Positions 15,648-25,334 of a stretch of 64,000 nucleotides of DNA are shown piece by piece; within the stretch, counting starts at the first letter, position 1; each line of letters begins with the position of its first letter. Made by a program: the position numbers and the translations under genes. The notes beneath the pieces are model-generated. The model did no database searches. It was not told the DNA's origin and saw nothing but the letters and a program-made list of their open reading frames with translations. Location: assembly GCF_016735615.1 (NCBI RefSeq), contig NZ_JAERSF010000001.1, positions 496,001-560,000 on the forward strand, given 5' to 3'. Source of the stretch: Flavobacterium tagetis. Its GTDB lineage: Bacteria > Bacteroidota > Bacteroidia > Flavobacteriales > Flavobacteriaceae.

Positions 15648-17099
15648 TTAGTATACAATAGTCTGTATAGCATGTGCCGGAATAGTAATTGTCGTTTTTC
15701 CTTTTTGATTTTCTAAAGAATAGACAACTTCTTTTTCAGATTGATTCATTACGATCGTAATCAATTGTCCGTCAGAATTTTTAAAAGAAGTACTCAATAA
15801 AGATTTGTCGCTTATGGTTTCAAGCACTCTTTTTGCGTTTGGTCTAATGAATTTTGAGAAATGGCCAATATAATAATACATTGGAGTATAAATCAATTCA
15901 TCTTTTGTGGTATCGGCATGGATTGGCGCAAAACAGAAATTGCCAACATGATTTGGACCTCCGTTCTGGTCTAAAAGAATATTCCAGTCTGTCCAACCAA
16001 CTGTTCCATTATTAAAATCATGAATCATATTGATTCCGTAACGCTCTGCATTTCCCCAAAACTGATATTTTGAAGCATCAAATTTTTCGATACATCCTTC
16101 TGTAAAAAGCAGGTTTTTATTTGGAAATGCTTCGTGAACTTTTGCCACAGACTCGAATTGAGGCGGGCCACCATTCCACGTTTCGTACCAATGAAATCCG
16201 ATTCCCCAAGCATATTTAGAAACTTCAGGATCCGAGAAAACAAGATTGGCTCTTTTGGTTAGCATGTCTCCGCGATTGTGATCCCAGATAATAACATTTT
16301 TAGACCCTAATCCTTCTTTTTCTAAAGTTGGTCCAAGATGATTTTTAAGAAAGTCTCTTTCTGCTTCTGGAGTATAAGTACAAGATTCCCATCTTTGTTT
16401 AGCCATTGGTTCATTCTGAACTGTTAGTCCCCAGATTGGAATTCCTTCTTTTTCGTATTCTTTTATAAACTTCGTATAATACAATGCCCAAGATGGTGCA
16501 AATTCAGGCAATAAAACGCCGCCGTGCAAAATATCATTATTGTCTTTCATGAAAGCTGGGGGACTCCATGGGCTAACAAATAAGGTTAGTTTCCCGCCGG
16601 CTGTTTCAATTGCTTTTTTGATTAAAGGAATTCTATATTTTCGATCGTGGTCAATATTAAAAGTCTTTAAATCTTTGTCTCCTTCAGAAACATAAGTATA
16701 GCTGTCACTGCTGAAATCACAGCTGTGAATATTTGTTCTAGCCAAAGAATATCCAATACCTTTATTTTTATCATAATAAGCATTTAAAAATTCCTGTTGT
16801 TTTTTTGGCGATAATTTTGCAAAAACTTCAGCGCTTGCATCTGTAATTGCACCCCCTATTCCGAGAAAGGTTTGGTCTGTCTTTTCAGTATTTACTAGAA
16901 TAGATACTGTTGAGTTTTTTTGTTGTTTAGTGTTGTTTTTTGAAATCAAATTATTTGATAATGTCAATTTCAAATTGGTGTTTTCGGCAGTAGTATAAAC
17001 CTTTATTTTATTATTTTTCTGAGCTGTTATTTTCGAGGTAAAACAGCTTAATTGCATTAAGACAAAGGCTGATAAAAATATTTGAGAGGTAACTTTCAT
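15648..17099 (-). CDS. GH30 glycoside hydrolase (group C), 483 aa
   Basis: GH30 enzyme resembling glucosylceramidase-type (GH30_1) beta-glucosidases. Acid/base is Glu230 in TVQNEPMA and nucleophile Glu334 in LLFTEGCIE. The FCFAPIHAD, GIGGAITDASAE and FHWYETW segments are shared with the adjacent gene at 17192-18646 and not with the group A enzymes. A hydrophobic N-terminus with Cys19 (LMQLSC) indicates export, possibly as a lipoprotein with an atypical lipobox. It lies 29 bp upstream of the group A gene at 14146. The bacterial GH30_1-like group acts on beta-glucosides, including beta-1,6-linked ones, so a debranching or exo role is likely but unproven. Confidence 0.9.
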   Translation of the reverse strand: MKVTSQIFLSAFVLMQLSCFTSKITAQKNNKIKVYTTAENTNLKLTLSNNLISKNNTKQQKNSTVSILVNTEKTDQTFLGIGGAITDASAEVFAKLSPKKQQEFLNAYYDKNKGIGYSLARTNIHSCDFSSDSYTYVSEGDKDLKTFNIDHDRKYRIPLIKKAIETAGGKLTLFVSPWSPPAFMKDNNDILHGGVLLPEFAPSWALYYTKFIKEYEKEGIPIWGLTVQNEPMAKQRWESCTYTPEAERDFLKNHLGPTLEKEGLGSKNVIIWDHNRGDMLTKRANLVFSDPEVSKYAWGIGFHWYETWNGGPPQFESVAKVHEAFPNKNLLFTEGCIEKFDASKYQFWGNAERYGINMIHDFNNGTVGWTDWNILLDQNGGPNHVGNFCFAPIHADTTKDELIYTPMYYYIGHFSKFIRPNAKRVLETISDKSLLSTSFKNSDGQLITIVMNQSEKEVVYSLENQKGKTTITIPAHAIQTIVY

Positions 17100-17191
17100 G
17101 TTGCTTAAAAAATCGTTTTAAAATTAAAAAGCAAGAGAAGACTAAAATGGATGATTCAAATTAGTCCTCTTCATTACTTTACTACAAAATA

Positions 17192-18646
17192 TTAATAAAC
17201 AAGTGTTTGTATAGCGTGTGGCGGAATTTTCACTTCTGCCTTTTTATCTCCAATAATTAAATTGTAGGTAAGGTCATTTGCTGATTGGTTCATGACAATA
17301 GTGGCCATGGTTCCGTCAGCATTTAAAAAAGAGGTACTCAATAAAGCGCTTTTGCTTACTGCAGTACTTACTCGCACAGCATCTAGACGGATAAACTTTG
17401 AAAAGTGTCCAATGTAATAATAAGACGGCGTGTAGATTAATTCTCCTGTTGAAGTATCTGCGTGAATTGGTGCAAAACAGAAATTTCCAACATGATTTGG
17501 TCCTCCAAACTGGTCTAAAAGAATATTCCAGTCTGTCCAAGCAACTGTTCCGTTATTAAAATCATGAATCATATTGATTCCGTAACGCTCTGCATTACCC
17601 CAAAATTGATATTTCGAGGCATCAAATTTTTCGATACATCCTTCTGTGAACATCAATTTTTTATCTGGATAAGCTTCATTTACTTTTCCAACATTATCAA
17701 ACATTGGTGCTCCGCCTGACCAAGTTTCGTACCAGTGGAATCCCATTCCCCAAACATATTTTGATGCTTCAGGATCTGAGTAAATTACGTTTGCACGGTA
17801 ATTCATCAAATCACGGTTATGATCCCATACAATGATTTTTTTATTTCCAAGGTTTTCTTTTTTCAAAGTTGGTCCAAGGTAATTTTTGATAAAATCTCTT
17901 TCTGCTTCAGCTGTGTAAATACAAGATTCCCAAGTCTGGACTGCCATTGGCTCATTTTGTGTCGAAGTTCCCCAAATCGGAATTCCTTCTTTTTCATAAG
18001 CTTTTATAAACTTCACATAAAAGTTTGCCCATGTCTGATAATATTCAGGAAGTAAAGTTCCTCCTTTTAATACATTTTTGTTGCTTTTCATAAAAGCATT
18101 TGGTGACCAAGGAGCTACATAAGTAGTCAATTTTCCACCTGCTTTTTGAATGGCTTGTTTGATCAAAGGAATACGAAATTGTCTATCATGATCAATAGAA
18201 AAAGTCTTCAGATCTTTGTCTCCTTCTTCGATATAAGAATAGCTTCCACTGCTAAAATCAGAACTTTGAATTGTTGTTCTTAGCAAAGAATAGCCAATAC
18301 CTTTTTGCTGATCGTAGTAAGCATTTAAAAACTCTGCTTGTTTTTCTTTTGAAAGTTTAGCAAATATTTCGGCACTTGCATCTGTAATTGCCCCTCCGAT
18401 TCCCATAAAAGTCTGAAACTTTTTGGCTGGTTCTACAAAAACAGAAGTTTCTGTTTCTAAGGGTTGTTTTGCGGCAGAAAAAGTCAAATTATCTGTTGTA
18501 GTCAATCGTAACTTTGAGTTTTCTGCAGTAGTATAAACGGTTATTCTTTTGCCGTTGGTTGTAAACTCTTTTTTTGTTTTTGGCTGTTGTGCAAAAGCTG
18601 CAGCAGAAAACAAAAGGCATAAAATTTTTAGGCTATTTTTTTTCAT
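17192..18646 (-). CDS. GH30 glycoside hydrolase (group C), 484 aa
   Basis: Tandem paralogue of the gene at 15648-17099, colinear throughout, including FWGNAERYGINMIHDFNNGT, FCFAPIHAD and the C-terminal HAIQTLVY. Acid/base is Glu231 in TQNEPMA and the nucleophile Glu about 335 lies in LMFTEGCIE. It differs in the N-terminus, a type I signal peptide ending near residue 19 (AAFAQ), so it is likely free in the periplasm while its sister may be lipid-anchored. It is the first gene of the eight-gene glucanase cluster, and a terminator of the preceding operon lies at 18718-18755. Its promoter is therefore expected between 18647 and 18717, where I see no clear match to the consensus. Confidence 0.9.
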   Translation of the reverse strand: MKKNSLKILCLLFSAAAFAQQPKTKKEFTTNGKRITVYTTAENSKLRLTTTDNLTFSAAKQPLETETSVFVEPAKKFQTFMGIGGAITDASAEIFAKLSKEKQAEFLNAYYDQQKGIGYSLLRTTIQSSDFSSGSYSYIEEGDKDLKTFSIDHDRQFRIPLIKQAIQKAGGKLTTYVAPWSPNAFMKSNKNVLKGGTLLPEYYQTWANFYVKFIKAYEKEGIPIWGTSTQNEPMAVQTWESCIYTAEAERDFIKNYLGPTLKKENLGNKKIIVWDHNRDLMNYRANVIYSDPEASKYVWGMGFHWYETWSGGAPMFDNVGKVNEAYPDKKLMFTEGCIEKFDASKYQFWGNAERYGINMIHDFNNGTVAWTDWNILLDQFGGPNHVGNFCFAPIHADTSTGELIYTPSYYYIGHFSKFIRLDAVRVSTAVSKSALLSTSFLNADGTMATIVMNQSANDLTYNLIIGDKKAEVKIPPHAIQTLVY

Positions 18647-18717
18647 TCGCTTCCAATTATTATGTTTTTAAATTGAAGTTTAGAAGAAATCAAAATCGAG
18701 TTCTACCTATGAAGGAT

Positions 18718-18755
18718 TTAAAAAATAGCCCATACTCATAATGATTATGGGCTAT
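18718..18755 (-). terminator. Terminator of the first susCD operon
   Basis: On the minus strand ATAGCCCATA (18755-18746) pairs with TATGGGCTAT (18734-18725), followed by a T-run. It lies just beyond the stop of the PKD lipoprotein and separates the susCD operon from the glucanase cluster. Confidence 0.85.
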
Positions 18756-18792
18756 TTACAACCAAACTTAAACTTAAACTTAACTTAACTTT

Positions 18793-19668
18793 TTATTTTC
18801 CTCTGAACTCAACCTTTTTGATTGTAATTGGCTCATTAGTACTTTTATTACTTCCCGATCTAATTACAAGGTAAATTTTTCCACTTTCAGAGAATTTAAC
18901 AACATTGGAAACTGTACCGGTTACTTTATTTTTCTTACAGCCAATTGCAGACAATCTTCCTGCAAATTTAGATGTTCCGCAGCCATCCCAAGTACTTATT
19001 CCCATTACTACGTTATCATTATATTCAACACCTGGTTTTGGCTCTGATGTACCAGCATATACTTCAAACCAAGTCTCGTCTAAACCGCTAGGGCAAGAAA
19101 TTGTCATGTCTATAGTATACTCTCTGTCTTTTACAACGTCGATTGCCTGATAAATACCTTCTTGAGCTCCTCCTCCTGGTAAATGAATGGTAGCACCATT
19201 AGCACCATAAGACCAAAAAGCCGTTCCTGACGGACTTAATTGTGCACTTGTCCATTTAGCTTGATCTGCAGCTGTAGCAAAATTTCCACCTTGCACCAAG
19301 TTTCCTTTTGCAGGGTCTGTTTGTGCTACTATAATTTGCTGAGAAGAAGATGCCATTGCTGCTCCAGCTCCCACGGCTGTGTGCGTTATAGTATATGTTC
19401 CTGCATCAGGTAAAGAAATCACTTGATTCATTTTTCCATTACTCGCACCATCGCCTAGATCCCATTGCGAAAGAATTACTCCTTTAGGCTGTGCCGTTAG
19501 AAGATAAGTATTCATAGCACCTGCAACAGGCGTTATAGTAAACGAAGCATCAACATTTGTAGCTACAAGAGGGTTTTCATTAACTTCTTCGCTACAGCTA
19601 TTTAGTGTTCCTAATGCTAAAGCTAGCATTAGGTATACACTTTTTCTTAAATACATATTTAGGTTCAT
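18793..19668 (-). CDS. PKD-domain surface glycan-binding lipoprotein (SusE/F position), 291 aa
   Basis: Third gene of the susC-susD-x operon, the position normally held by a surface glycan-binding protein. The signal peptide leads to a lipobox Cys (LGTLNSC). Residues about 40-115 form a PKD domain (WDLGDG, DAGTYTITHTA), and residues about 125-290 a beta-sandwich reminiscent of a carbohydrate-binding module (GGNFATAADQAKW, YQAIDVVKDREYTIDM). It should sit on the outer surface and help capture beta-glucan for the SusC/SusD pair upstream, 29 bp away. The annotated start gives MNLNMYLRK; the second Met four codons on is an equally good start. Ligand specificity is not readable. Confidence 0.83.
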   Translation of the reverse strand: MNLNMYLRKSVYLMLALALGTLNSCSEEVNENPLVATNVDASFTITPVAGAMNTYLLTAQPKGVILSQWDLGDGASNGKMNQVISLPDAGTYTITHTAVGAGAAMASSSQQIIVAQTDPAKGNLVQGGNFATAADQAKWTSAQLSPSGTAFWSYGANGATIHLPGGGAQEGIYQAIDVVKDREYTIDMTISCPSGLDETWFEVYAGTSEPKPGVEYNDNVVMGISTWDGCGTSKFAGRLSAIGCKKNKVTGTVSNVVKFSESGKIYLVIRSGSNKSTNEPITIKKVEFRGK

Positions 19669-19697
19669 TTCTTTTTGCTTTGGTTAATTAGTAAATA

Positions 19698-21206
19698 CTA
19701 TTGGTAATTAGGATTTTGTTTCAATTTAGTACCATTAAGTTCTGTATACGGAATTGGTAAAATTTCATCCGTTCCTGCATCAAAACCTCTATCTGACAAT
19801 GCTGCAGCAGCATCTCCCCATCTTACTAAATCGAAGAATCTATGTCCTTCACCTGCTAATTCCATTCTTCTTTCATGCTTGATAGCTGCTAATGTAACAG
19901 GAACAGAAGCTAATCCAACTCTTTCTCTAACCGCATCAAGTAAAGCTTGTGCTCTTGGCCCAGATCCTAAAGCTTCTGCTTCCATTAAATAAGTATCTGC
20001 AAGTCTAATTACATAAGAATTTTGTTTGTAGTTCAACTCTGAGTTACCACCACCAGTACTAACATCTGATTGTCTTGGAAGATATTTGTTTAAGAAATAT
20101 CCAGTATCTTGGTAAGCTGGAATATAATCTGCTTTTCCTGCTGCTTTTAAAGCTTTTAAGTCAAGAATTGTAGCTCCTAAACGTGGATCACCTTGCATAG
20201 CATCATATAATTTTTGAGTCGCAACGTTGAAAGCCCATCCTGCTGGAAGATCTGGTGCATCAGAACCTTTTGGTCTAGAGTAACCTCTAGGTCCAACCAT
20301 GATGTTTAAAGAGTTTCCTTCATCTTTACCTTGTCCCCAGAATGTCCAATCAGAGTTACCGGCACTACTATGAGATACCTCGATTAATGATTCTTCATTG
20401 AATTTGTTTGATGTTACCCATAAGTCACTATATTCATCCAATAATTTATTACCATATTGGTTTACCGCTCCTGGAGTACCGTTTACTTCAGCTAAAACTG
20501 CAGCTGCCTGAGGTTTTTTACCTTCAAATAAAAACACTTTCCCTAAAAGTGCCTGGGCAGCTCCTTTGTTAAATCTTCCTGCTTCAGTATCTTTTACCAC
20601 AGTATTTGGTAAATCTGCAATAGCTTCTGTTAAATCTTTTTCTATTTGAGCATAAATTACCTCTGGTGCAACTTGCTCAGGAGTATAAATTGTCTCAGTA
20701 GTTAATGGGTCTAAAACTAAAGCAATATTTTTGAACATTCTTACTAAATTAAAATAGTAAAGCGCTCTCAACGTTTTTGCTTCAGCAGCAAATCTCTTTC
20801 TAACTGCATCATTCATAGAAGCAGCTGGTAATTTAAATAATAACAAGTTTGCTCTAGAAATACCTTGGTAATGATCGTTCCAATAGCTTGATGGAATTGT
20901 AATTGAAGAAAGTGAGTGCGTAGAAAAATTTTGAATTCCAGTTCCGTCTGTAGAGCTACCTCCACCAGCGTAAAAATCATCAGAACCAGCATTTAGCATT
21001 GCTACTAAGTTTTCAAAACCTCCCGTATTTTTTCTCATCGGATCGTAAACTCCCACTAAAGCAGCATAGCATTGCTGCTCATTAGAAAAGTACGTACTTG
21101 TGTCAAATTTTCCTTCTGGGTTAGTGGTCACGAAATCTTCAGAGCAAGATCCTAGAACAGCCAGTGCCACAGCCACATATATATATTTAAATTTTATCGT
21201 TTTCAT
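19698..21206 (-). CDS. susD: SusD/RagB-type nutrient-binding lipoprotein, 502 aa
   Basis: Outer-membrane lipoprotein lid of a SusCD transporter. Lipobox Cys21 (AVLGSC) is followed by the usual SEDF and NPEGKFDTSTYF start of the family. TPR-like helices carry ANLLLFKLP and TLRALYYFNLVRMF. The C-terminal RagB signature HERRMELAGEGHRFFDLVRW and the ending NPNYQ are clear, and the length is normal. It lies 13 bp after its SusC partner, so the pair is co-translated. It binds glycan at the cell surface and closes over the SusC channel. It is clearly different from the second SusD of the locus (579 aa), which points to two separate ligands or oligosaccharide sizes. Confidence 0.95.
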   Translation of the reverse strand: MKTIKFKYIYVAVALAVLGSCSEDFVTTNPEGKFDTSTYFSNEQQCYAALVGVYDPMRKNTGGFENLVAMLNAGSDDFYAGGGSSTDGTGIQNFSTHSLSSITIPSSYWNDHYQGISRANLLLFKLPAASMNDAVRKRFAAEAKTLRALYYFNLVRMFKNIALVLDPLTTETIYTPEQVAPEVIYAQIEKDLTEAIADLPNTVVKDTEAGRFNKGAAQALLGKVFLFEGKKPQAAAVLAEVNGTPGAVNQYGNKLLDEYSDLWVTSNKFNEESLIEVSHSSAGNSDWTFWGQGKDEGNSLNIMVGPRGYSRPKGSDAPDLPAGWAFNVATQKLYDAMQGDPRLGATILDLKALKAAGKADYIPAYQDTGYFLNKYLPRQSDVSTGGGNSELNYKQNSYVIRLADTYLMEAEALGSGPRAQALLDAVRERVGLASVPVTLAAIKHERRMELAGEGHRFFDLVRWGDAAAALSDRGFDAGTDEILPIPYTELNGTKLKQNPNYQ

Positions 21207-21219
21207 GATTCTTTATTTT

Positions 21220-24200
21220 TTAAAATTGAACGTTAACTCCGAACAAAATAGATCTTGCTTGTGGATAAACTCCTTTATCTATACCAAAAACTTGGCCTCC
21301 AATTTCTGGATCAAATCCAGTATATTTTGTAAAAGTGATTAAGTTTTCCCCTGTTAGATAAAAACGTAATTTATCAGCTCCAATTTTAGATGATAAACTA
21401 ACTGGCATTGTATATCCAAGAGTTACCACTTTTAAACGGAAGTAATTTCCATCTTCCAAGTAAAAATCAGACATGTTAGTGTAGTTTTTATTTGGATCAT
21501 TATTTGTCAATCTTGGATAATCGTTTGAAGTTCCTTCTCCAACCCAACGCTCTAAAGCTTTTGTCTGGTAGTTTGCATTAAGTACATCTAACCTTCTTAA
21601 ACCTTGGAAAATTTTGCTTCCTGCGGCTCCTTGAGTAAATGCCATAAAGTCAAAGTTTTTATAGTCTAAGTTTATTGTAAAACCGAAAGTATATTTAGGG
21701 ATATTTGTTCCTAAGAATTGTTTATCATCATCAGTAATTTTTCCATCGTTATTAGAATCTACCCAACGGAAATCTCCAGGTCTAGCATTTGGCTGAATTA
21801 AGTCTCCTGATGCATTTTTGTATGCTGCAACTTCTGCCTCATTTTGGAAAATCCCAGCTGTTTTATATCCGTAGAATTCATTAAATGAATGTCCAACTTG
21901 TGTTCTAGTTACAGGTCCCATAGATTGGAAAGAAGCATCTCCAACAATGAAATTAGTAGACGATCCTACATAAGTAATTTCGTTTTTCAAGTAAGCAAAG
22001 TTTGCATTTACACCTAAATTAAACTCTCCAAGTCTTTTCTTATATCCTAATTCAACCTCAAAACCGCTGTTGTCCATATCTGCAATGTTAGCAGAAGGTG
22101 CATCAGTTGCTCCAACATATCCAGGAATTACAACGTTTCTTAAAATTCCTTTTGTTGATTTTTTGTAGTAATCAAGTGTAAGAGAAAAATCATTAAATAA
22201 TTTTGCATCAAGACCTACAGTAGTTTGAGATGTTTCTTCCCAACCTAAGTTTGCATTTGGTAAAGTAGAGTTTCCGTATCCAGTTGTGATAGCTCCTGAA
22301 TTTCCAATAGTATAATTGTAACCTCCTACAACTGTAGCTCTATATTTAAATTCTTCAATATTGTCATTACCTACTACTCCGTAACCTCCACGGAATTTTA
22401 AAGTATTTACTATATTGTTTTCTTTCCAAAAACCTTCTTTAGAAACTACCCATCCTAAAGAGAATGATGGGAAAACTCCCCATTTTTTGTTTTCACCAAA
22501 ACGAGTTGATCCATCACGACGAACGATTCCAGTAAAAAGATACTTCTCCATATAATCGTAGTTGGCACGTAAAAACAATGAAGCCAATTTGTGTTCTACT
22601 TTATCGCTTGTTCTTGTTGTTCTGTCTGTTTGAGGAATGTCAAAATTCCAAGAAGCATCTTTGTAGCTTGTAATTGGCAGACCGAACATTGTTGTTCCTA
22701 TAGTACTACCAATATTTTCTACGTAAGCACCTTGCCCTGCAAGAACACTCACGTTATGTTCTCCAAATTTGTTAGCATAAGACAAAGTATTTTCTAAAGT
22801 CCAAGAAAGTGCTTTTTCATTATTTTGATTGTAGTTATTTCTGTCAGCTTTCATATTTGGGTTTAAGAAGTTAACCGGAGTAAACATTTCATTCCCCCAA
22901 TATGCCAACTTACCACCAAGTGTTGTTCTAAATTTTAAATGACTAGTAATATTAGCTTCTAAATAAGCATTACCAACAAAATCGTCTGACCAGTCAAATC
23001 CTCCTAATCTAGTTTGAGTATATGCAAGAGGGTTTGTCATCTCTTGTTGTACTAAAGAAGAAATTCCATAAGGATTTCCATTTGCATCTCTAATCACATT
23101 TGGATTTGTATAATAACCTGAGTTTGCTACAGCAGGATCAGTAACTACTAGTGGAGTAAGCGGATCTAAGTTAATTGCAGAACTTAAAGGTCCTCCAAAC
23201 TCATTGTTTACGTTACCAATTCCTTTTGTTTTTTGGTGTGTGTACCCGAAAGTTTGACCAAAAGTAAAATAATTAGAAATTTTGTGAGTTGAGTTTAATC
23301 GGAAGTTTTTCTTTGTATAGTTAGAAATATCAGTAACAACAATACCTTCTTGATCTTGAATTCCGAATGAAGCATAGAAAGTAGATTTTTCACCACCTCC
23401 ACTAATACTTAACTCATGTGTATATCTAAAAGCTGAATCATTAAAAATTGCATCTTGCCAATTTGTACCTTTACCATAAGATGCAGGATTTGCGTATTTA
23501 ATACCTCCTCCATCATTTAAAGATTTTTCATTCATTAAAGTTGCATACTGAGTAGCATTCAACATATTTAATTTTTTAGCTGGAGCCGAGATACCTGCAA
23601 AACCATTATAGTTTACAGAAATTTTTCCTGACTTACCTTTTTTAGTAGTAACTAAAATTACCCCAGTAGCCGCACGAGTACCATAGATTGCAGCAGACGC
23701 AGCATCTTTAAGAACCTCGATAGATTCGATGTCAGATTGATTGATAAAACCAACGGCACCAGCATCTATAGCAATTCCATCAACTACCCATAAAGGATCA
23801 TTTCCACCTTCTCTAAAGGTAGTGATACCTCTTACACGAACTTTTGACTTTTCTCCTGGCTGTCCAGAAACTGCAGCAACAGAAACCCCTGCTACTCTAC
23901 CCTGTAAAGCCTGTTCAACTCTTCCGTTTGGTACTTTTTCAAGATCAGCCGATTTTACACTAGAGATTGCTCCAGTTACAACAGATTTCTTTTGAGTACC
24001 ATATCCAACAACTACAACCTCATTTAAAGATTGCGATTCTGGTTTTAATTGAATTGTAATTTTTGTTCTTCCGTTTACTGCTTCAGTTACTGTTGCGTAA
24101 CCAATAAAAGTAATTGTTAATGATCCGTTTGAAGGCGCTTGAATCTGGAACTTTCCGTCAAAGTCTGACGCAGTAGATTTTGTAGTACCTTTTAATAAAA

Positions 24201-24330
24201 CTGTTGCGCCTGGAACAGGCAAACCATTTTCATCATTAATTATTCCATTTACTGTGACATCCTGAGCCACAGCTATAACCGAGAATAACAAAGATGAAAT
24301 ACAAAAAACAAGTAATTTTGTTAATTTCAT
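21220..24330 (-). CDS. susC: SusC/RagA-type TonB-dependent transporter, 1036 aa
   Basis: Outer-membrane TonB-dependent importer of oligosaccharides. Order of parts: signal peptide ending in VAQD near residue 23, carboxypeptidase-regulatory-like domain (VNGIINDENGLPVPGATV) to about residue 115, TonB-box region and plug (VVVGYGTQKK, IESIEVLKDAASAAIYGTRA), then the barrel with the usual C-terminal SILFGVNVQF. The N-terminal 90 residues and the 43-nt leader are nearly the same as in the second SusC (27881-31111), whereas the barrels differ much more. Upstream it carries the twin AAAAACAC boxes described separately. It should import beta-glucan oligosaccharides together with the SusD 13 bp downstream. 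Confidence 0.95.
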   Translation of the reverse strand: MKLTKLLVFCISSLLFSVIAVAQDVTVNGIINDENGLPVPGATVLLKGTTKSTASDFDGKFQIQAPSNGSLTITFIGYATVTEAVNGRTKITIQLKPESQSLNEVVVVGYGTQKKSVVTGAISSVKSADLEKVPNGRVEQALQGRVAGVSVAAVSGQPGEKSKVRVRGITTFREGGNDPLWVVDGIAIDAGAVGFINQSDIESIEVLKDAASAAIYGTRAATGVILVTTKKGKSGKISVNYNGFAGISAPAKKLNMLNATQYATLMNEKSLNDGGGIKYANPASYGKGTNWQDAIFNDSAFRYTHELSISGGGEKSTFYASFGIQDQEGIVVTDISNYTKKNFRLNSTHKISNYFTFGQTFGYTHQKTKGIGNVNNEFGGPLSSAINLDPLTPLVVTDPAVANSGYYTNPNVIRDANGNPYGISSLVQQEMTNPLAYTQTRLGGFDWSDDFVGNAYLEANITSHLKFRTTLGGKLAYWGNEMFTPVNFLNPNMKADRNNYNQNNEKALSWTLENTLSYANKFGEHNVSVLAGQGAYVENIGSTIGTTMFGLPITSYKDASWNFDIPQTDRTTRTSDKVEHKLASLFLRANYDYMEKYLFTGIVRRDGSTRFGENKKWGVFPSFSLGWVVSKEGFWKENNIVNTLKFRGGYGVVGNDNIEEFKYRATVVGGYNYTIGNSGAITTGYGNSTLPNANLGWEETSQTTVGLDAKLFNDFSLTLDYYKKSTKGILRNVVIPGYVGATDAPSANIADMDNSGFEVELGYKKRLGEFNLGVNANFAYLKNEITYVGSSTNFIVGDASFQSMGPVTRTQVGHSFNEFYGYKTAGIFQNEAEVAAYKNASGDLIQPNARPGDFRWVDSNNDGKITDDDKQFLGTNIPKYTFGFTINLDYKNFDFMAFTQGAAGSKIFQGLRRLDVLNANYQTKALERWVGEGTSNDYPRLTNNDPNKNYTNMSDFYLEDGNYFRLKVVTLGYTMPVSLSSKIGADKLRFYLTGENLITFTKYTGFDPEIGGQVFGIDKGVYPQARSILFGVNVQF

Positions 24331-24373
24331 TTTTCTAAAAATTTTGGTTAATTAATTAGTAATTTGATGCAAT
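24331..24373 (-). promoter_or_regulatory. Conserved 5' leader of susC copy 1
   Basis: The 43 nt directly before the susC start match the leader of the other susC (31112-31154) at all but one position, including TTAACCAAAATTTTTAGAAAA on the coding strand. The conservation stops abruptly just upstream. It may serve translation initiation or post-transcriptional control, or simply reflect duplication. Confidence 0.7.
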
Positions 24374-24410
24374 ACTAAAACTTAATTTTTACTTTTCATA
24401 TCTAAAATTC

Positions 24411-24464
24411 ACTACAAAAACACATCAAAAAGAAAAAAATAATATTATAAAAACACATCAAAAA
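24411..24464 (-). promoter_or_regulatory. Twin AAAAACAC boxes upstream of susC copy 1 (putative promoter/operator)
   Basis: On the plus strand AAAAACACATCAAAA occurs at 24416-24430 and again at 24449-24463, exactly 33 bp apart. The near box starts 86 bp from the susC start codon. The same arrangement occurs before the other susC at 31198 and 31231. The coding-strand form GTGTTTTTGTA is one base from the Bacteroidota -7 consensus TAnnTTTG, so the near box could be the promoter core and the far box an operator. Both could instead be operators. Confidence 0.6.
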
Positions 24465-25154
24465 AAACACAAACAATTGATTTTAAATATTTTAAAAAAA
24501 TAATAAATAGTACTAAAGAAAAGTTAATATCAAAAAATAACACTACATTATATTTTGAGCAAAATAAATCAAATAAAATTATAAAACTACAACGTGATAG
24601 TGCTAGTAAACAAACTGTAAATAGCTATTTTTAAATCAATTACAAGAATAAAATGTCATTTTTTTATAAATTCTAAAAAACTGAGAATATCATTTTTTTA
24701 CCGTACTTTTTTTACATTATCAGCAATATTTTTATTGTAAGTAAAAACTTATTTTAATAATTTTTAGAGGAAATTACTGCTTTTTTTATCTCCGAAAAAG
24801 CGAATAATGCTGAAATTGAATCATAAAAAAATTGAAAAAACATCCAATTTTAAAGAACTAAGATGTAAACATCAATTTTAGACGGTTTATCAACTTGGCG
24901 TTTGGATTTATTTTGAAATACATTTTTTAAGACAATTGTCTGTAAAATGAAATCCATTCCAAAAAAGCTCACAAATAAGACCTAAAACAACTTGTTTCTC
25001 CATATAAGCATCCGTTAATACTACCTTAAATAAAAATCAAAAGGAATTTGACCAGAATATGGCCTAAAAATCAAATAATAAGAGTTCTTTTTGATTATCA
25101 AAGCTCATTATCAATAAAACACATAACCATTTAATTCAACTAAATTTTGATTTA
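24465..25154. other. AT-rich non-coding gap between the two susCD operons
   Basis: Nearly 700 bp with very low G+C, many poly-A and poly-T runs and no credible reading frame on either strand. It lies between the promoter region of the first susC and the terminator of the second operon. Apart from those I see no structured element in it. Confidence 0.6.
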
Positions 25155-25188
25155 ATGCAAAAAAAAGCCCGTAATCGAAATTACGGGC
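25155..25188 (-). terminator. Terminator of the second susCD operon
   Basis: On the minus strand GCCCGTAA (25188-25181) pairs with TTACGGGC (25174-25167) and is followed by eight or more T. Confidence 0.9.
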
Positions 25189-25279
25189 CACCAGGCAATA
25201 AACTTAACTTAAACTAACCATAGTTTAAATCTTAAAATACACTTTCATCATTAGAATGAAGCGTAAATAAGGTTTGAAA

Positions 25280-25315
25280 TTCGAAAAAGGAATTTTTTAG
25301 TCTTCCTTTTTCGAA
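25280..25315 (-). other. Long hairpin in the 3' untranslated region
   Basis: TTCGAAAAAGGAA at 25280-25292 is perfectly complementary to TTCCTTTTTCGAA at 25303-25315, giving a 13-bp stem with a 10-nt loop, 20 bp after the lipoprotein stop and before the true terminator. It has no T-run on the minus strand, so it is more likely a transcript-stabilising or processing structure than a terminator. Confidence 0.6.
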
Positions 25316-25334
25316 ATAACTAACACAAAATATA

